DNA from: Burkholderia stagnalis
GTDB lineage: Bacteria; Pseudomonadota; Gammaproteobacteria; Burkholderiales; Burkholderiaceae
Length of the DNA stretch: 64,000 bases
Direction of reading: 5' to 3'
Assembly: GCF_902830275.1 (NCBI RefSeq)
Contig: NZ_CADESW010000025.1
Location: 1-64,000, forward strand
Shown: positions 8,078-17,098 of the stretch, in pieces
Layout: each line of letters begins with the position of its first letter
Numbering within the stretch: the first letter of the stretch is position 1
Notes under the pieces: generated by a model
What the model saw: the letters and a program-made list of their open reading frames with translations, nothing else
Database searches by the model: none
Told to the model about the DNA's origin: nothing
Translations under genes and position numbers: made by a program

Positions 8078-8812
8078 TTACTGCCCCAGCTGTTGCTGCC
8101 TGGCCTTCTCGGCCGCGTCCTTCTGTCGCTGCTCCACGTCGGCCTTGTGCTGCGCCGCCTCGTTCTGCTTGCGCTCGTAGCGCTCGGCATTGCTTGCCCG
8201 CTCCTGCGCCTTCTGGGCTGCCTGCCGGTGCGCGTCGTCCAGCTTGCGCTGGAAATCGGCCTGCTTCTGGTCGTAGGCCTGCCGGTTGGCCGCGCGCTGC
8301 GGGCCTTCCGCACCGCGCTCCGCCCGCTTCAGCGCATTTTGCTGCTGCTTGTCGCGGAAGGCGGCCGCGTTGGCCGCCTCGTTCTCCGCGCGCTGCGGCG
8401 CCTGCGCCGCATTCTGCGCGTTCTTCAACGCGATTTGCTGGTCGCGCTGCTCCGCCCGCACCGCACGCTGCTCGTCGTCGAGCGCGAGCTGCTCCTGCCG
8501 GATGCTCGCCCGCTCCTCGCGCATCTGGTCGCGCGCCTTGCCGAGGCAGTGATTGACGAAGAACGTGCTGTAGCAGTCGTGCTCGGCCACCGCATAACGA
8601 TAATCGTTTTTGGCCGTGCGTTGATTGAGCACTTTTTGACGGGCGTCGAAATCCGGGGCGGCCTGGGCCGCGACGGGCTCGGAAGCGGCGACGGCCGACG
8701 CCTGCGCATGTGCGCCGGCTGCCCCGAGGGACAAAGCCGCGGCGAGCGCTGCGCCGAGCGCGACGAGAGGAAAACGGGAGGTTGGCAACGTCGTAGGAAA
8801 GCTGCGGGACAT
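8078..8812 (-). CDS. Secreted coiled-coil protein of unknown function
   Basis: I do not recognise a characterised family. The 244-residue product starts with a clear signal peptide (MSRSFPTTLPTSRFPLVALG and more hydrophobic residues, cleavage near AGAHA-QA). A short region with two Cys follows (HDCYSTFFVNHCLGKARDQ, about residues 75-95), which could form a disulfide in the periplasm. From about residue 95 to the end it is a single long Gln/Ala/Lys/Glu/Arg-rich coiled coil without aromatic residues apart from a few Tyr. Similar genes seem to be conserved in Burkholderia. It faces tex across a 164-bp divergent gap. Confidence 0.75.
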   Translation of the reverse strand: MSRSFPTTLPTSRFPLVALGAALAAALSLGAAGAHAQASAVAASEPVAAQAAPDFDARQKVLNQRTAKNDYRYAVAEHDCYSTFFVNHCLGKARDQMREERASIRQEQLALDDEQRAVRAEQRDQQIALKNAQNAAQAPQRAENEAANAAAFRDKQQQNALKRAERGAEGPQRAANRQAYDQKQADFQRKLDDAHRQAAQKAQERASNAERYERKQNEAAQHKADVEQRQKDAAEKARQQQLGQ

Positions 8813-8976
8813 GTGTCAAATTCTATCACCGCATGGCTGGACGCTCCGCCATTTATGGCAAAATGCCCCGCTTCATTCACCCGCGGCGTCTGGTCCGGCG
8901 GGCTCGCCGCGAGCGGCCCGCCACGCGGGCCCCGCCGGCCCCGCGTCGCGATTTCAGCAGGCAGATCATCCACGAC

Positions 8977-11304
8977 ATGACGGAAACCGTAGCACTCAAG
9001 ATCGTACAGCGCATCGCCACCGAACTGACCGTCCAGCCGCGCCAGGTCGCGGCGGCAGTGCAACTCCTCGACGAAGGCGCCACCGTTCCGTTCATTGCCC
9101 GGTACCGCAAGGAAGTGACCGGCAACCTGGACGATACGCAGCTGCGCCAGCTCGAAGAGCGCCTGCTGTACCTGCGCGAGCTCGAGGAGCGCCGCGCCGC
9201 GATCCTGTCGAGCATCGACGAGCAAGGCAAGCTGACCGACGAGCTGCGCGCCGCGATCGACGCGGCCGACAGCAAGCAGGTGCTCGAGGACCTTTATCTG
9301 CCGTACAAGCCGAAGCGCCGCACGCGCGCGCAGATCGCCCGCGAAGCCGGCCTCGAGCCGCTCGCGCAGGCGCTGCTCGGCAACCCGCTGCTCGACCCGC
9401 AGGCCGAAGCGGCCGCCTATGTCGACGCCGACAAGGGCGTCGCCGACGTGAAAGCCGCGCTCGACGGCGCCCGTGACATCTTGTCCGAACAGTTCGGCGA
9501 AACGGCCGAGCTGCTCGGCAAGCTGCGCGACTACCTGCACAACCAGGGCGTCGTGTCGTCGGCGGTCGTCGAAGGCAAGGAAAACGAGGAAGGCGAGAAA
9601 TTCCGCGATTATTACGATTACGCGGAAACGATCAAGACCGTGCCGTCGCACCGCGCGCTCGCGCTGTTCCGCGGCCGCAACGCGGGCGTCCTGACCGTCA
9701 AGCTCGGCCTCGGCGAGGAACTCGACGCGCAGGTGCCGCACCCCGGCGAAGCGATGATCGCGCGCCATTTCGGCATCGCGAACCAGAACCGGCCGGCCGA
9801 CAAGTGGCTGTCCGACGTGTGCCGCTGGTGCTGGCGCGTGAAGGTGCAACCGCACATCGAGAACGAATTGCTGACGCAGCTGCGCGAGACCGCCGAACAT
9901 GAGGCGATCCGCGTGTTCGCGCGCAACCTGAAGGACCTGCTGCTCGCGGCGCCGGCCGGCCCGAAGGCCGTGATCGGTCTCGACCCCGGCCTGCGCACGG
10001 GCGTGAAGGTCGCGGTCGTCGACCGCACCGGCAAGCTGCTCGCAACCGACACGATCTACCCGCACGAGCCGCGCCGCGACTGGGACGGCTCGCTCGCGAA
10101 GCTCGCGCGCATCGCCGCGCAGACGCAGGCCGAGCTGGTCAGCATCGGCAACGGCACGGCATCGCGCGAAACCGACAAGCTCGCGAGCGAGCTGATCGCG
10201 AAACATCCGGAGCTGCGCCTGCAGAAGATCGTCGTGTCCGAAGCCGGCGCATCCGTCTACTCGGCGTCCGAACTCGCGGCCAAGGAATTCCCGGAGCTCG
10301 ACGTGTCGCTGCGCGGCGCCGTGTCGATCGCGCGCCGCCTGCAGGATCCGCTCGCCGAGCTCGTGAAGATCGAGCCGAAGGCGATCGGCGTCGGCCAGTA
10401 CCAGCACGACGTGAACCAGCGCGAACTCGCGCGCTCGCTCGACGCGGTCGTCGAGGATTGCGTGAACGCGGTCGGCGTCGACGCGAATACCGCGTCGGCT
10501 GCGCTGCTCGCGCGCGTGTCGGGCCTGAACGCGACGCTTGCGCGCAACATCGTCGACTATCGCGATGCGAACGGCCCGTTCCCGTCGCGCGAGCAACTGC
10601 GCAAGGTGCCGCGCCTCGGCGACAAGACCTTCGAGCAGGCCGCCGGCTTCCTGCGCATCAACGGCGGCGAGAACCCGCTCGACCGCTCGTCGGTGCACCC
10701 TGAAGCATATCCGGTCGTCGAGCGGATCCTCGCGAAGATCAGCAAGCGCATCGACGACGTGCTCGGCAACCGCGACGCGCTCTCCGGCCTGTCGCCCGCC
10801 GAGTTCGTCGACGAACGTTTCGGCCTGCCGACCGTGCGCGACATCCTGTCCGAACTGGAAAAGCCGGGCCGCGACCCGCGTCCGGAATTCAAGACCGCGA
10901 CGTTCCGCGAAGGCGTCGAGAAGGTGTCGGATCTGGTCCCGGGCATGGTCCTCGAGGGCGTCGTGACCAACGTCGCCGCGTTCGGCGCGTTCGTCGACGT
11001 CGGCGTGCACCAGGATGGCCTCGTCCATGTGTCCGCGATGTCGACGAAGTTCATCAAGGATCCGCACGAAGTCGTGAAGGCCGGCCAGGTGGTCAAGGTC
11101 AAGGTGCTCGACGTCGACGTGAAGCGCCAGCGCATTTCGCTGACGATGCGCCTCGACGACGATGCGCCCCCGGGCGCGCCGGCACGCGGCGGCCAGCAGG
11201 ATCGCGGCAGTGCGGGCCGCGGCGGCCAGGCGCGGGCGCCCCGCTCGCGCGAGCCGGAACCGGCCGGCGCGATGGCCGCGGCGTTCGCGAAACTCAAGCG
11301 CTGA
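8977..11304 (+). CDS. tex: Tex family RNA-binding transcription accessory protein
   Basis: A 775-residue Tex protein. It has the N-terminal Tex helical domain (VALKIVQRIATEL...), the YqgF-like RNase H fold (AVIGLDPGLRTGVKVAVVD, about residue 330), helix-hairpin-helix repeats (NIVDYRDANGPFPSREQL) and a C-terminal S1 domain (PGMVLEGVVTNVAAFGAFVD, about 650-720). A basic Gly/Arg-rich tail follows. Tex binds nucleic acid and affects transcription and toxin expression in Bordetella and pneumococcus. I start it at ATG 8977 (MTETVALK), where family similarity begins; the frame is open further upstream but that part is Arg/Pro-rich and unlike Tex. Confidence 0.95.
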   Translation: MTETVALKIVQRIATELTVQPRQVAAAVQLLDEGATVPFIARYRKEVTGNLDDTQLRQLEERLLYLRELEERRAAILSSIDEQGKLTDELRAAIDAADSKQVLEDLYLPYKPKRRTRAQIAREAGLEPLAQALLGNPLLDPQAEAAAYVDADKGVADVKAALDGARDILSEQFGETAELLGKLRDYLHNQGVVSSAVVEGKENEEGEKFRDYYDYAETIKTVPSHRALALFRGRNAGVLTVKLGLGEELDAQVPHPGEAMIARHFGIANQNRPADKWLSDVCRWCWRVKVQPHIENELLTQLRETAEHEAIRVFARNLKDLLLAAPAGPKAVIGLDPGLRTGVKVAVVDRTGKLLATDTIYPHEPRRDWDGSLAKLARIAAQTQAELVSIGNGTASRETDKLASELIAKHPELRLQKIVVSEAGASVYSASELAAKEFPELDVSLRGAVSIARRLQDPLAELVKIEPKAIGVGQYQHDVNQRELARSLDAVVEDCVNAVGVDANTASAALLARVSGLNATLARNIVDYRDANGPFPSREQLRKVPRLGDKTFEQAAGFLRINGGENPLDRSSVHPEAYPVVERILAKISKRIDDVLGNRDALSGLSPAEFVDERFGLPTVRDILSELEKPGRDPRPEFKTATFREGVEKVSDLVPGMVLEGVVTNVAAFGAFVDVGVHQDGLVHVSAMSTKFIKDPHEVVKAGQVVKVKVLDVDVKRQRISLTMRLDDDAPPGAPARGGQQDRGSAGRGGQARAPRSREPEPAGAMAAAFAKLKR

Positions 11305-11323
11305 GCATCGCGCGCGCCAAATG

Positions 11324-11352
11324 AAAAGCCCGCCTGACGGCGGGCTTTTTTT
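11324..11352. terminator. Intrinsic terminator after tex
   Basis: Stem GCCCGCC/GGCGGGC with a TGAC loop, then seven T on the plus strand. An AAAA stretch precedes the stem, so it may also act on the convergent kup transcript. Confidence 0.9.
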
Positions 11353-11393
11353 CGTCCTGGCAGCGGGCGGCGCTAAGCCGCCCCGCCGGGCCG

Positions 11394-13313
11394 TCAGATC
11401 TCGATCTTCGTACCGAGCTCGACCACCCGGTTCGCCGGGATCGAGAAGAAGTCGGTCGGCTTCGCGGCGTTCTGGTGCATCCACGCGAACACGCGCTCGC
11501 GCCAGATCGACATGCCGGGCAACTGGGTCGGCACGACCGTCTCGCGCGCGAGGAAGAACGACGTATCCATCAGCTCGAACGTCATGTCGTGCGTCCGGCC
11601 GAACTCCTCGAGCACCGCCTTCACGTCCGGCGTTTCGTTGAAGCCGTATTCCGCCTTCACGATATACAGGCCGCCGCCCGCATCGCGCGCGCTCAGGCGC
11701 TTGTCGTCGCGCACGTACGGGATGTCACGCGTGACGAACGTGAGGAACAGCGTCCGCTCGTGCAGCACCTTGTTGTGCTTCAGGTTGTGCAGCAGGCTGA
11801 CGGGCACGAGCTTGTCGTTGCCGGTCAGGTAGATCGCGGTGCCCGACACGCGGTGCGGCGGGTGCGCGAGCAGCCCTTGCAGGAACGGCTCGAGCGGGAT
11901 GCCGTCGGCAGCCGTGCGCTCCTTGACGATGTGCCGGCCCTTGAACCACGTCATCAGCAGGAAGAACAGCAGCGCGCCGATGCCGAGCGGCAGCCAGCCG
12001 CCCTGCGCGACCTTCAGCAGGTTCGCGCCGAAGAAGCCGAGATCGATCGCCATGAACACGGCGATGATTGCACCGACCAGCAGCCTGTTCCAGTTCCACA
12101 CCTTGACCATCACGACGCACGCGAGGATGGTCGTGATCACCATCGTCGCCGTCACCGCGATGCCGTACGCCGCGGCGAGGTTGTCCGAGCTCTTGAAGCC
12201 GACCACGATGCACAGGATCACGAACAGCAGCAGCCAGTTCACGACCGGCACGTAGATCTGGCCGATCGCCAGCTCGGACGTGTGCAGCACCTTCATGCGC
12301 GGCACGTAGCCGAGCTGGATCGCCTGCGCGGTCAGCGAATACGCGCCGGAAATCACTGCCTGCGACGCGATCACGGTCGCCACCGTCGACAGCACGACCA
12401 GCGGCAGCAGCCCCCAGTCCGGCGCCAGCAGGAAGAACGGGTTCTCGATCGCCTTCGGGTTCTGGATCAGCAGCGCGCCCTGCCCGAAATAGTTGAGCAC
12501 GAGCGACGGCATCACGAGCCCATACGCGGCGAGGCGGATCGGACGCGCGCCGAAGTGCCCCATGTCGGCATAGAGCGCCTCCGCGCCGGTCAGCACCAGC
12601 ACGACCGAGCCGAGCACCACGTAGGCCTGCAGCACGTGATCGGACATGAAGCTCACCGCGTAGTACGGATTGATCGCCGCGATGATGCCGGGCGCGCGCA
12701 CGATGTGGTACACGCCGAGCGCCGCGATGACGACGAACCACACCACCATGATCGGGCCGAACAGCTTGCCGACCGTCGCGGTGCCGTGACGCTGGATCCA
12801 GAACAGCGCGATCAGGATCACGATCGTGATCGGCAGCACGAGATGGGACAGATGCGGGGTCGCGATCTCGAGGCCTTCGACCGCCGACATCACCGAGATC
12901 GCCGGTGTGATCACTGCGTCGCCGTAGAACATGCACGCGCCGAAGATCCCGAGCGCCATCAGCGCGCCCGTGACGCGGGTCTTCGGATCGAGCGGCCGCA
13001 GCGACAGCGCCATCAGCGCCAGCACGCCGCCCTCGCCGTTGTTGTCGGCGCGCATCACGAACAGCAGGTACTTGACGCCGACCACGAGCATGATTGCCCA
13101 GAACAGCAGCGAGATCACGCCGAGGATCGAGCCTTCGGTGAGCGGAATGCCGTGCGCGGGGCTGAACGCCTCCTTGAGCGAATACAGCGGACTCGTGCCG
13201 ATGTCGCCGAACACCACGCCGATGGCGGCAATTGCAAGCGCCTGGAGCGAATGTTGCTGCGTCGGCGAGTGTGGCGCGTGGATCGCGTCGGTCGCGTGGG
13301 TCGTGTCGTTCAT
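11394..13313 (-). CDS. kup: Low-affinity potassium transporter Kup (Trk-D)
   Basis: A 639-residue KUP/HAK/KT family K+/H+ symporter of the inner membrane. The first helix contains the family signature GVVFGDIGTSPLYSLKE. About 12 hydrophobic segments fill residues 20-450, followed by a hydrophilic cytoplasmic C-terminal domain of about 170 residues. Length and ends match the family (E. coli Kup 622). The ATG at 13313 is the only sensible start. It converges with tex and is separated by 251 bp from the phosphoribosyltransferase gene upstream, so it is probably its own transcription unit. Confidence 0.96.
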   Translation of the reverse strand: MNDTTHATDAIHAPHSPTQQHSLQALAIAAIGVVFGDIGTSPLYSLKEAFSPAHGIPLTEGSILGVISLLFWAIMLVVGVKYLLFVMRADNNGEGGVLALMALSLRPLDPKTRVTGALMALGIFGACMFYGDAVITPAISVMSAVEGLEIATPHLSHLVLPITIVILIALFWIQRHGTATVGKLFGPIMVVWFVVIAALGVYHIVRAPGIIAAINPYYAVSFMSDHVLQAYVVLGSVVLVLTGAEALYADMGHFGARPIRLAAYGLVMPSLVLNYFGQGALLIQNPKAIENPFFLLAPDWGLLPLVVLSTVATVIASQAVISGAYSLTAQAIQLGYVPRMKVLHTSELAIGQIYVPVVNWLLLFVILCIVVGFKSSDNLAAAYGIAVTATMVITTILACVVMVKVWNWNRLLVGAIIAVFMAIDLGFFGANLLKVAQGGWLPLGIGALLFFLLMTWFKGRHIVKERTAADGIPLEPFLQGLLAHPPHRVSGTAIYLTGNDKLVPVSLLHNLKHNKVLHERTLFLTFVTRDIPYVRDDKRLSARDAGGGLYIVKAEYGFNETPDVKAVLEEFGRTHDMTFELMDTSFFLARETVVPTQLPGMSIWRERVFAWMHQNAAKPTDFFSIPANRVVELGTKIEI

Positions 13314-13510
13314 ATGAAGCGTAATAATCGGGTCCAGAGTCGGACAAAACGAGCGCTATTCTACCCGCGCGTGCACCGGATGCCGCCTTGTCCTGTTGCC
13401 GCGAAGCCACGTCCTCCGCGCCGCCCGTGCAGCGCCGCGCGAGCTGTGGCAGGGCTGCCATCATAGCCGCGGCAGCCACGCCTGCCTACCCGGATCGCGC
13501 CGCACCAATG

Positions 13511-13536
13511 AAAACGGCGCCGCAAGCGGCGCCGTT
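13511..13536 (-). terminator. Terminator of the hfq-to-phosphoribosyltransferase block
   Basis: A perfect 11-bp stem AACGGCGCCGC/GCGGCGCCGTT with a 2-base centre lies 28 bases past the phosphoribosyltransferase stop. On the minus strand it ends in TTTT. The T-run is short, but the stem is very stable. Confidence 0.75.
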
Positions 13537-13564
13537 CGCGAGACCTGGCGAGACGGGCAAGCGC

Positions 13565-14155
13565 TTACGCGCCCGCGCCATTACGCTGCGCGTCGCCACG
13601 CTTGATCCACGCCTCGAGATTGTGCGGACGAACCGTGTCCCACTCCTCGAACGGCTGATGGATCCAAGGGTTCATCGGCAGGAACTGCACGTGGTAATCG
13701 GGCTTCACCTTCGAGCAGCCCTTGTACCAGAGCACGGCCGAGCGCACCGCCGTGACCGACGGATAGCGCTCCTTCAGGTGCTCCTGCACGCGCGCGAGCG
13801 TGACGCCCGAATCGACCAGGTCGTCGACCAGCAGCACGTTGCCCTCGAGATTGCCGCGCGTCATCGTGATGTACTGCGCGATGTCGAGATCGCCCTGCTC
13901 GCGGCCGGCCGCTTCCCGATACGAGCTGGTCGCGAGGATCGCGAGCGGCACGTCGTAGATGCGCGACAGTTGATCGCCGACACGCAGGCCGCCGCGCGCG
14001 AGGCACAGGATCTGGTCGAACTTCCAGCCCGATTCATGCACCTGCAGCGCGAGCAACTCGATCAGGCGGTGATACTCGTCCCAACCCACCCAGAGGTTCT
14101 TGTCGTCGTTGCGCGGATCGGACATCACGAGCGACGTCGTATTCAGCTTCGTCAT
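13565..14155 (-). CDS. Purine-type phosphoribosyltransferase
   Basis: A 196-residue type I phosphoribosyltransferase. The PRPP-binding loop is VLLVDDLVDSGVTL (about residue 105), and the region LARGGLRVGDQLSRIYDVP (about 55) fits the xanthine/hypoxanthine group. Members transfer a ribose phosphate from PRPP to a free purine base in salvage. It begins six bases after the purA stop codon on the same strand, so salvage and AMP synthesis are probably coexpressed. Two starts are possible: ATG 14155 (MTKLNTTS) and ATG 14125 (MSDPRND). The base specificity (xanthine, guanine or hypoxanthine) cannot be decided here, so I give no symbol. Confidence 0.88.
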   Translation of the reverse strand: MTKLNTTSLVMSDPRNDDKNLWVGWDEYHRLIELLALQVHESGWKFDQILCLARGGLRVGDQLSRIYDVPLAILATSSYREAAGREQGDLDIAQYITMTRGNLEGNVLLVDDLVDSGVTLARVQEHLKERYPSVTAVRSAVLWYKGCSKVKPDYHVQFLPMNPWIHQPFEEWDTVRPHNLEAWIKRGDAQRNGAGA

Positions 14156-14161
14156 CGAGTG

Positions 14162-15508
14162 TTATACCTTGAACGGATGGCGGAGCAGAATCGTCTCGTC
14201 GCGGTCCGGGCCGGTCGACACCATGTCGATCGGCACGCCGGCCACTTCCTGGACACGGGTCAGGTACGCACGGGCGTTCGCCGGCAGCGCATCCCACGAA
14301 TTGATGCCGACGGTGCTTTCCTTCCAGCCGACGAAGGTCTCGTACACGGGCTCGCAGCGCGCCACGTCGGCCGCGCCGCGCGGCAGGATGTCCGCATCCT
14401 TGCCGTCGATCTTGTAGCCGACGCACAGCTTGACCTCGTCGAGGCCGTCGAGCACGTCGAGCTTGGTCATGCACAGGCCCGACACGCCGTTGATCTGGAT
14501 CGAACGGCGCAGCGCAGCCGCGTCGAGCCAGCCGGTGCGGCGCGGACGGCCCGTGACCGAACCGAATTCCTTGCCGACGTTCGCGAGCTCGATGCCGACC
14601 TGCTCCTGGCGCTTCGGATTGTCCGCGTCGTACAGCTCGCTCGGGAACGGGCCCGAACCGACGCGCGTGCAATAGGCCTTCGTGATGCCGAGGATGTAGT
14701 TCAGCTTCTGCGGACCGACGCCCGCGCCTGCCGCCGCCGCGCCGGCGACGCAGTTGCTCGACGTGACGAACGGGTAGGTGCCGTGATCGATGTCGAGCAG
14801 CGTGCCTTGCGCGCCTTCGAACAGCAGGTTCTGGCCGGCGTTGTTCGCGTCGTACAGGCGGCGCGACACGTCGGCCACCATCGGCTTCAGGCGATCCGCA
14901 TAGCCGAGCATCGTGTCGAGCGTGGCCTGGAAGTCGACTGCCGCGCCGCCCAGGTACTGGGTCAGCACGAAGTTGTGGAAATCGAGATTCTCGCGCAGGC
15001 GATCGGCGAAGGTTTTCGCGTCGAACAGATCCTGCACGCGCAGCGCGCGGCGGCCAACCTTGTCTTCGTACGCCGGGCCGATGCCGCGGCCGGTCGTGCC
15101 GATCTTGCCCGCGCCCTTGCGCGCTTCGCGCGCCTGGTCGATCGCGATGTGATACGGCAGGATCAGCGTGGTCGCTTCGGAAATGAACAGTCGGTCGCGG
15201 ACGTTCAGGCCGGCCTCTTCGAGCTCGCCGATTTCCTTGAACAGTGCCTCGGGGGACAGGACGACGCCGTTGCCGATGTAGCAGGCGACGCCTTCACGCA
15301 TGATGCCCGACGGGATGAGGCGCAAGATGGTTTTCTTGCCGCCGATGATGAGGGTGTGGCCGGCGTTGTGGCCGCCCTGGAAACGCACGACGCCCTGAGC
15401 GTGGTCCGTCAGCCAGTCGACGATCTTGCCTTTGCCTTCATCACCCCATTGAGTCCCCACGACGACGACGTTGCGCCCGGGAGTCACATTCACTGCGCTG
15501 GCAGACAT
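14162..15508 (-). CDS. purA: Adenylosuccinate synthetase
   Basis: A 448-residue PurA that joins IMP and aspartate, using GTP, to make adenylosuccinate on the way to AMP. Signature elements are the N-terminal VVVGTQWGDEGKGKIVDWL with the catalytic Asp and GGHNAGHTL. TTGRGIGPAYEDK and the C-terminal GVPIDMVSTGPDRDETI are also present. The short N-terminal addition (MSASAVNVTPGRN) is typical for Burkholderia. It lies downstream of hisZ by 114 bp and just upstream of a phosphoribosyltransferase. The association hfq-hflX-hflK-hflC-yjeT-purA is also found in E. coli. Confidence 0.97.
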   Translation of the reverse strand: MSASAVNVTPGRNVVVVGTQWGDEGKGKIVDWLTDHAQGVVRFQGGHNAGHTLIIGGKKTILRLIPSGIMREGVACYIGNGVVLSPEALFKEIGELEEAGLNVRDRLFISEATTLILPYHIAIDQAREARKGAGKIGTTGRGIGPAYEDKVGRRALRVQDLFDAKTFADRLRENLDFHNFVLTQYLGGAAVDFQATLDTMLGYADRLKPMVADVSRRLYDANNAGQNLLFEGAQGTLLDIDHGTYPFVTSSNCVAGAAAAGAGVGPQKLNYILGITKAYCTRVGSGPFPSELYDADNPKRQEQVGIELANVGKEFGSVTGRPRRTGWLDAAALRRSIQINGVSGLCMTKLDVLDGLDEVKLCVGYKIDGKDADILPRGAADVARCEPVYETFVGWKESTVGINSWDALPANARAYLTRVQEVAGVPIDMVSTGPDRDETILLRHPFKV

Positions 15509-15622
15509 GTTGATTCGTTAGCTGGTTAAAAACGTATTCTACCTATGTTCGCGGGCGATTCCGAATTTTTCCGTTTCGCTTCAACGATATGGCACGCCAG
15601 AACGCGGCCCGCGAACGCCTTT

Positions 15623-16771
15623 TTAACGGGGTTCGACCACCCACGCGCCGTTGCGCTCGACGAGCGAACGGTCGCACGCGAATTCGTCGAGCACGTGGTC
15701 GTGCCCCGGCAACGCCTGGATCACGACCTCGCCCGCATCGCGCAGCGCCGCCACGGCCGCGCGCAGCGCGTCGTCCTGCGCCCACGGCGCGAGGATCGCG
15801 GCGCCGCGCGCCTCGACCGGCGAAATGCGCGCGATTTCGCGCAGGTCGAGCGAGAAGCCGGTCGCCGGACGCGCGCGGCCGTAGGCCTGGCCGACATGGT
15901 CGTACCGGCCGCCGCGTGCGACCGCGTTCGGCACGCCGTCGACGTACGCCGAGAACATCGCGCCGCTGTGATACGCATAGCCGCGCAGGTCGGCGAGGTC
16001 GATCGCCACCTCGGCATCCCGCACCTGCGCCGCGAGCTGCGCGAGATCGTCGAGCGCCCGCGTGATTTCCGGCAGCGCCGGCAGCTTTGCGCGCGCTTCG
16101 TCAAGCACGCTCGCGTCGCCGTACAAGTGCGGCAGCGCACGCAGCGCAGCGCGCGTATCGGCGCCCAGGTCGTCGGTCAGCTCGTTCAGCAGCGGCACGT
16201 CCTTGCCCGCCAGCGCGTCGTACAGCGCTTCGCCGCGCTCGGCCGCCTGCGCGTCGCGCGCGAACAACGCCCCAAGCACGCCGGCGTGACACAGGTCGAG
16301 ACGGATGCGCGACAGGCCGGTCAGGCGCAATGCGTCGAGCATCAGCTGCTGGACCTCGAGGTCGGCCTCGAGCCCCGCATGGCCGTAGATTTCGGCGCCG
16401 ATCTGGATCTGCTCGCGCGTCGCGTGCAGGCCGCGCGGACGCGTATGCAGCACGTTGCCCGCATAGCACAGGCGGGTCACGCCCTGGCGGTTCAGCAGGT
16501 GCGCGTCGATGCGCGCGACCTGCGGCGTGATGTCCGCGCGCAGGCCGAGCGTGCGCCCCGACAGCTGGTCGACCAGCTTGAAGGTGCGCAGGCGCAGGTC
16601 GTTGCCGCCGCTCGTCAGCAGCGACTCGAGATATTCGAGCAGCGGCGGCATCACCATCTCGTAGCCGTACGAACGGAAGCGGTCGAGCAGCCTGCGGCGC
16701 AGCTCCTCGATCTTGCGCGCTTCCGACGGCAATACGTCGGCGATATTCTCGGGAAGTAACCAGGTCGACAT
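15623..16771 (-). CDS. hisZ: ATP phosphoribosyltransferase regulatory subunit HisZ
   Basis: A 382-residue HisRS-like protein that forms a complex with the short form of HisG and confers histidine feedback control on the first step of histidine synthesis. It resembles class II synthetases (LPENIADVLPSEARKIEELR; DITPQVARIDAHLLN) but is shorter than HisRS and lacks its anticodon-binding domain. The genuine HisRS gene lies at 24508-25848. I chose ATG 16771 (MSTWLLPENIAD) over an in-frame ATG at 16816 because the family similarity begins there. hisG is not in the window. It sits between the DUF2065 gene and purA, an addition relative to the E. coli order. Confidence 0.94.
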   Translation of the reverse strand: MSTWLLPENIADVLPSEARKIEELRRRLLDRFRSYGYEMVMPPLLEYLESLLTSGGNDLRLRTFKLVDQLSGRTLGLRADITPQVARIDAHLLNRQGVTRLCYAGNVLHTRPRGLHATREQIQIGAEIYGHAGLEADLEVQQLMLDALRLTGLSRIRLDLCHAGVLGALFARDAQAAERGEALYDALAGKDVPLLNELTDDLGADTRAALRALPHLYGDASVLDEARAKLPALPEITRALDDLAQLAAQVRDAEVAIDLADLRGYAYHSGAMFSAYVDGVPNAVARGGRYDHVGQAYGRARPATGFSLDLREIARISPVEARGAAILAPWAQDDALRAAVAALRDAGEVVIQALPGHDHVLDEFACDRSLVERNGAWVVEPR

Positions 16772-16870
16772 CGGTACGGTCCTACGACAGGAAACTGGGC
16801 GCGCAACTCTGCGCACCGCGTTGTGAATCGAAATCGGATCGGGGACGGACGGGCCGGTGCGCCGTCCGGA

Positions 16871-17062
16871 TCAGGTGGCGAGCAGCAGCAGCGTGAGCCC
16901 GAGCGCCATGACGATCAGCCCGCCGATCCGGATATGATGCGGCGGCCGCTCCGCTATTCTACGAAACGTGTCGCGCCATGCGGACGGAAACACGAAGGGG
17001 AACGCGCCCTCGATAATCAGCATCAGCGCAACTGCAAGCAACAACGAGCCAGCCAGGTCCAT
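16871..17062 (-). CDS. Small DUF2065 membrane protein (YjeT-like)
   Basis: A 63-residue protein with two hydrophobic segments (MDLAGSLLLAVALMLIIEG, and GGLIVMALGLTLLLLAT at the C-terminus) joined by a basic loop SAWRDTFRRIAERPPHH. This matches YjeT/DUF2065, which in E. coli also lies between hflC and purA. The function is unknown. Context suggests a link to the HflKC membrane complex, but that is inference. Confidence 0.85.
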   Translation of the reverse strand: MDLAGSLLLAVALMLIIEGAFPFVFPSAWRDTFRRIAERPPHHIRIGGLIVMALGLTLLLLAT

Positions 17063-17098
17063 GCGATCGACGGCGCCGCGCGTCGCGGCGCCCCAAGG

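Noticed and set aside
8425..11484. A 1019-codon minus-strand frame opposite tex
   Set aside because: Antisense shadow; tex on the plus strand has all its domains.
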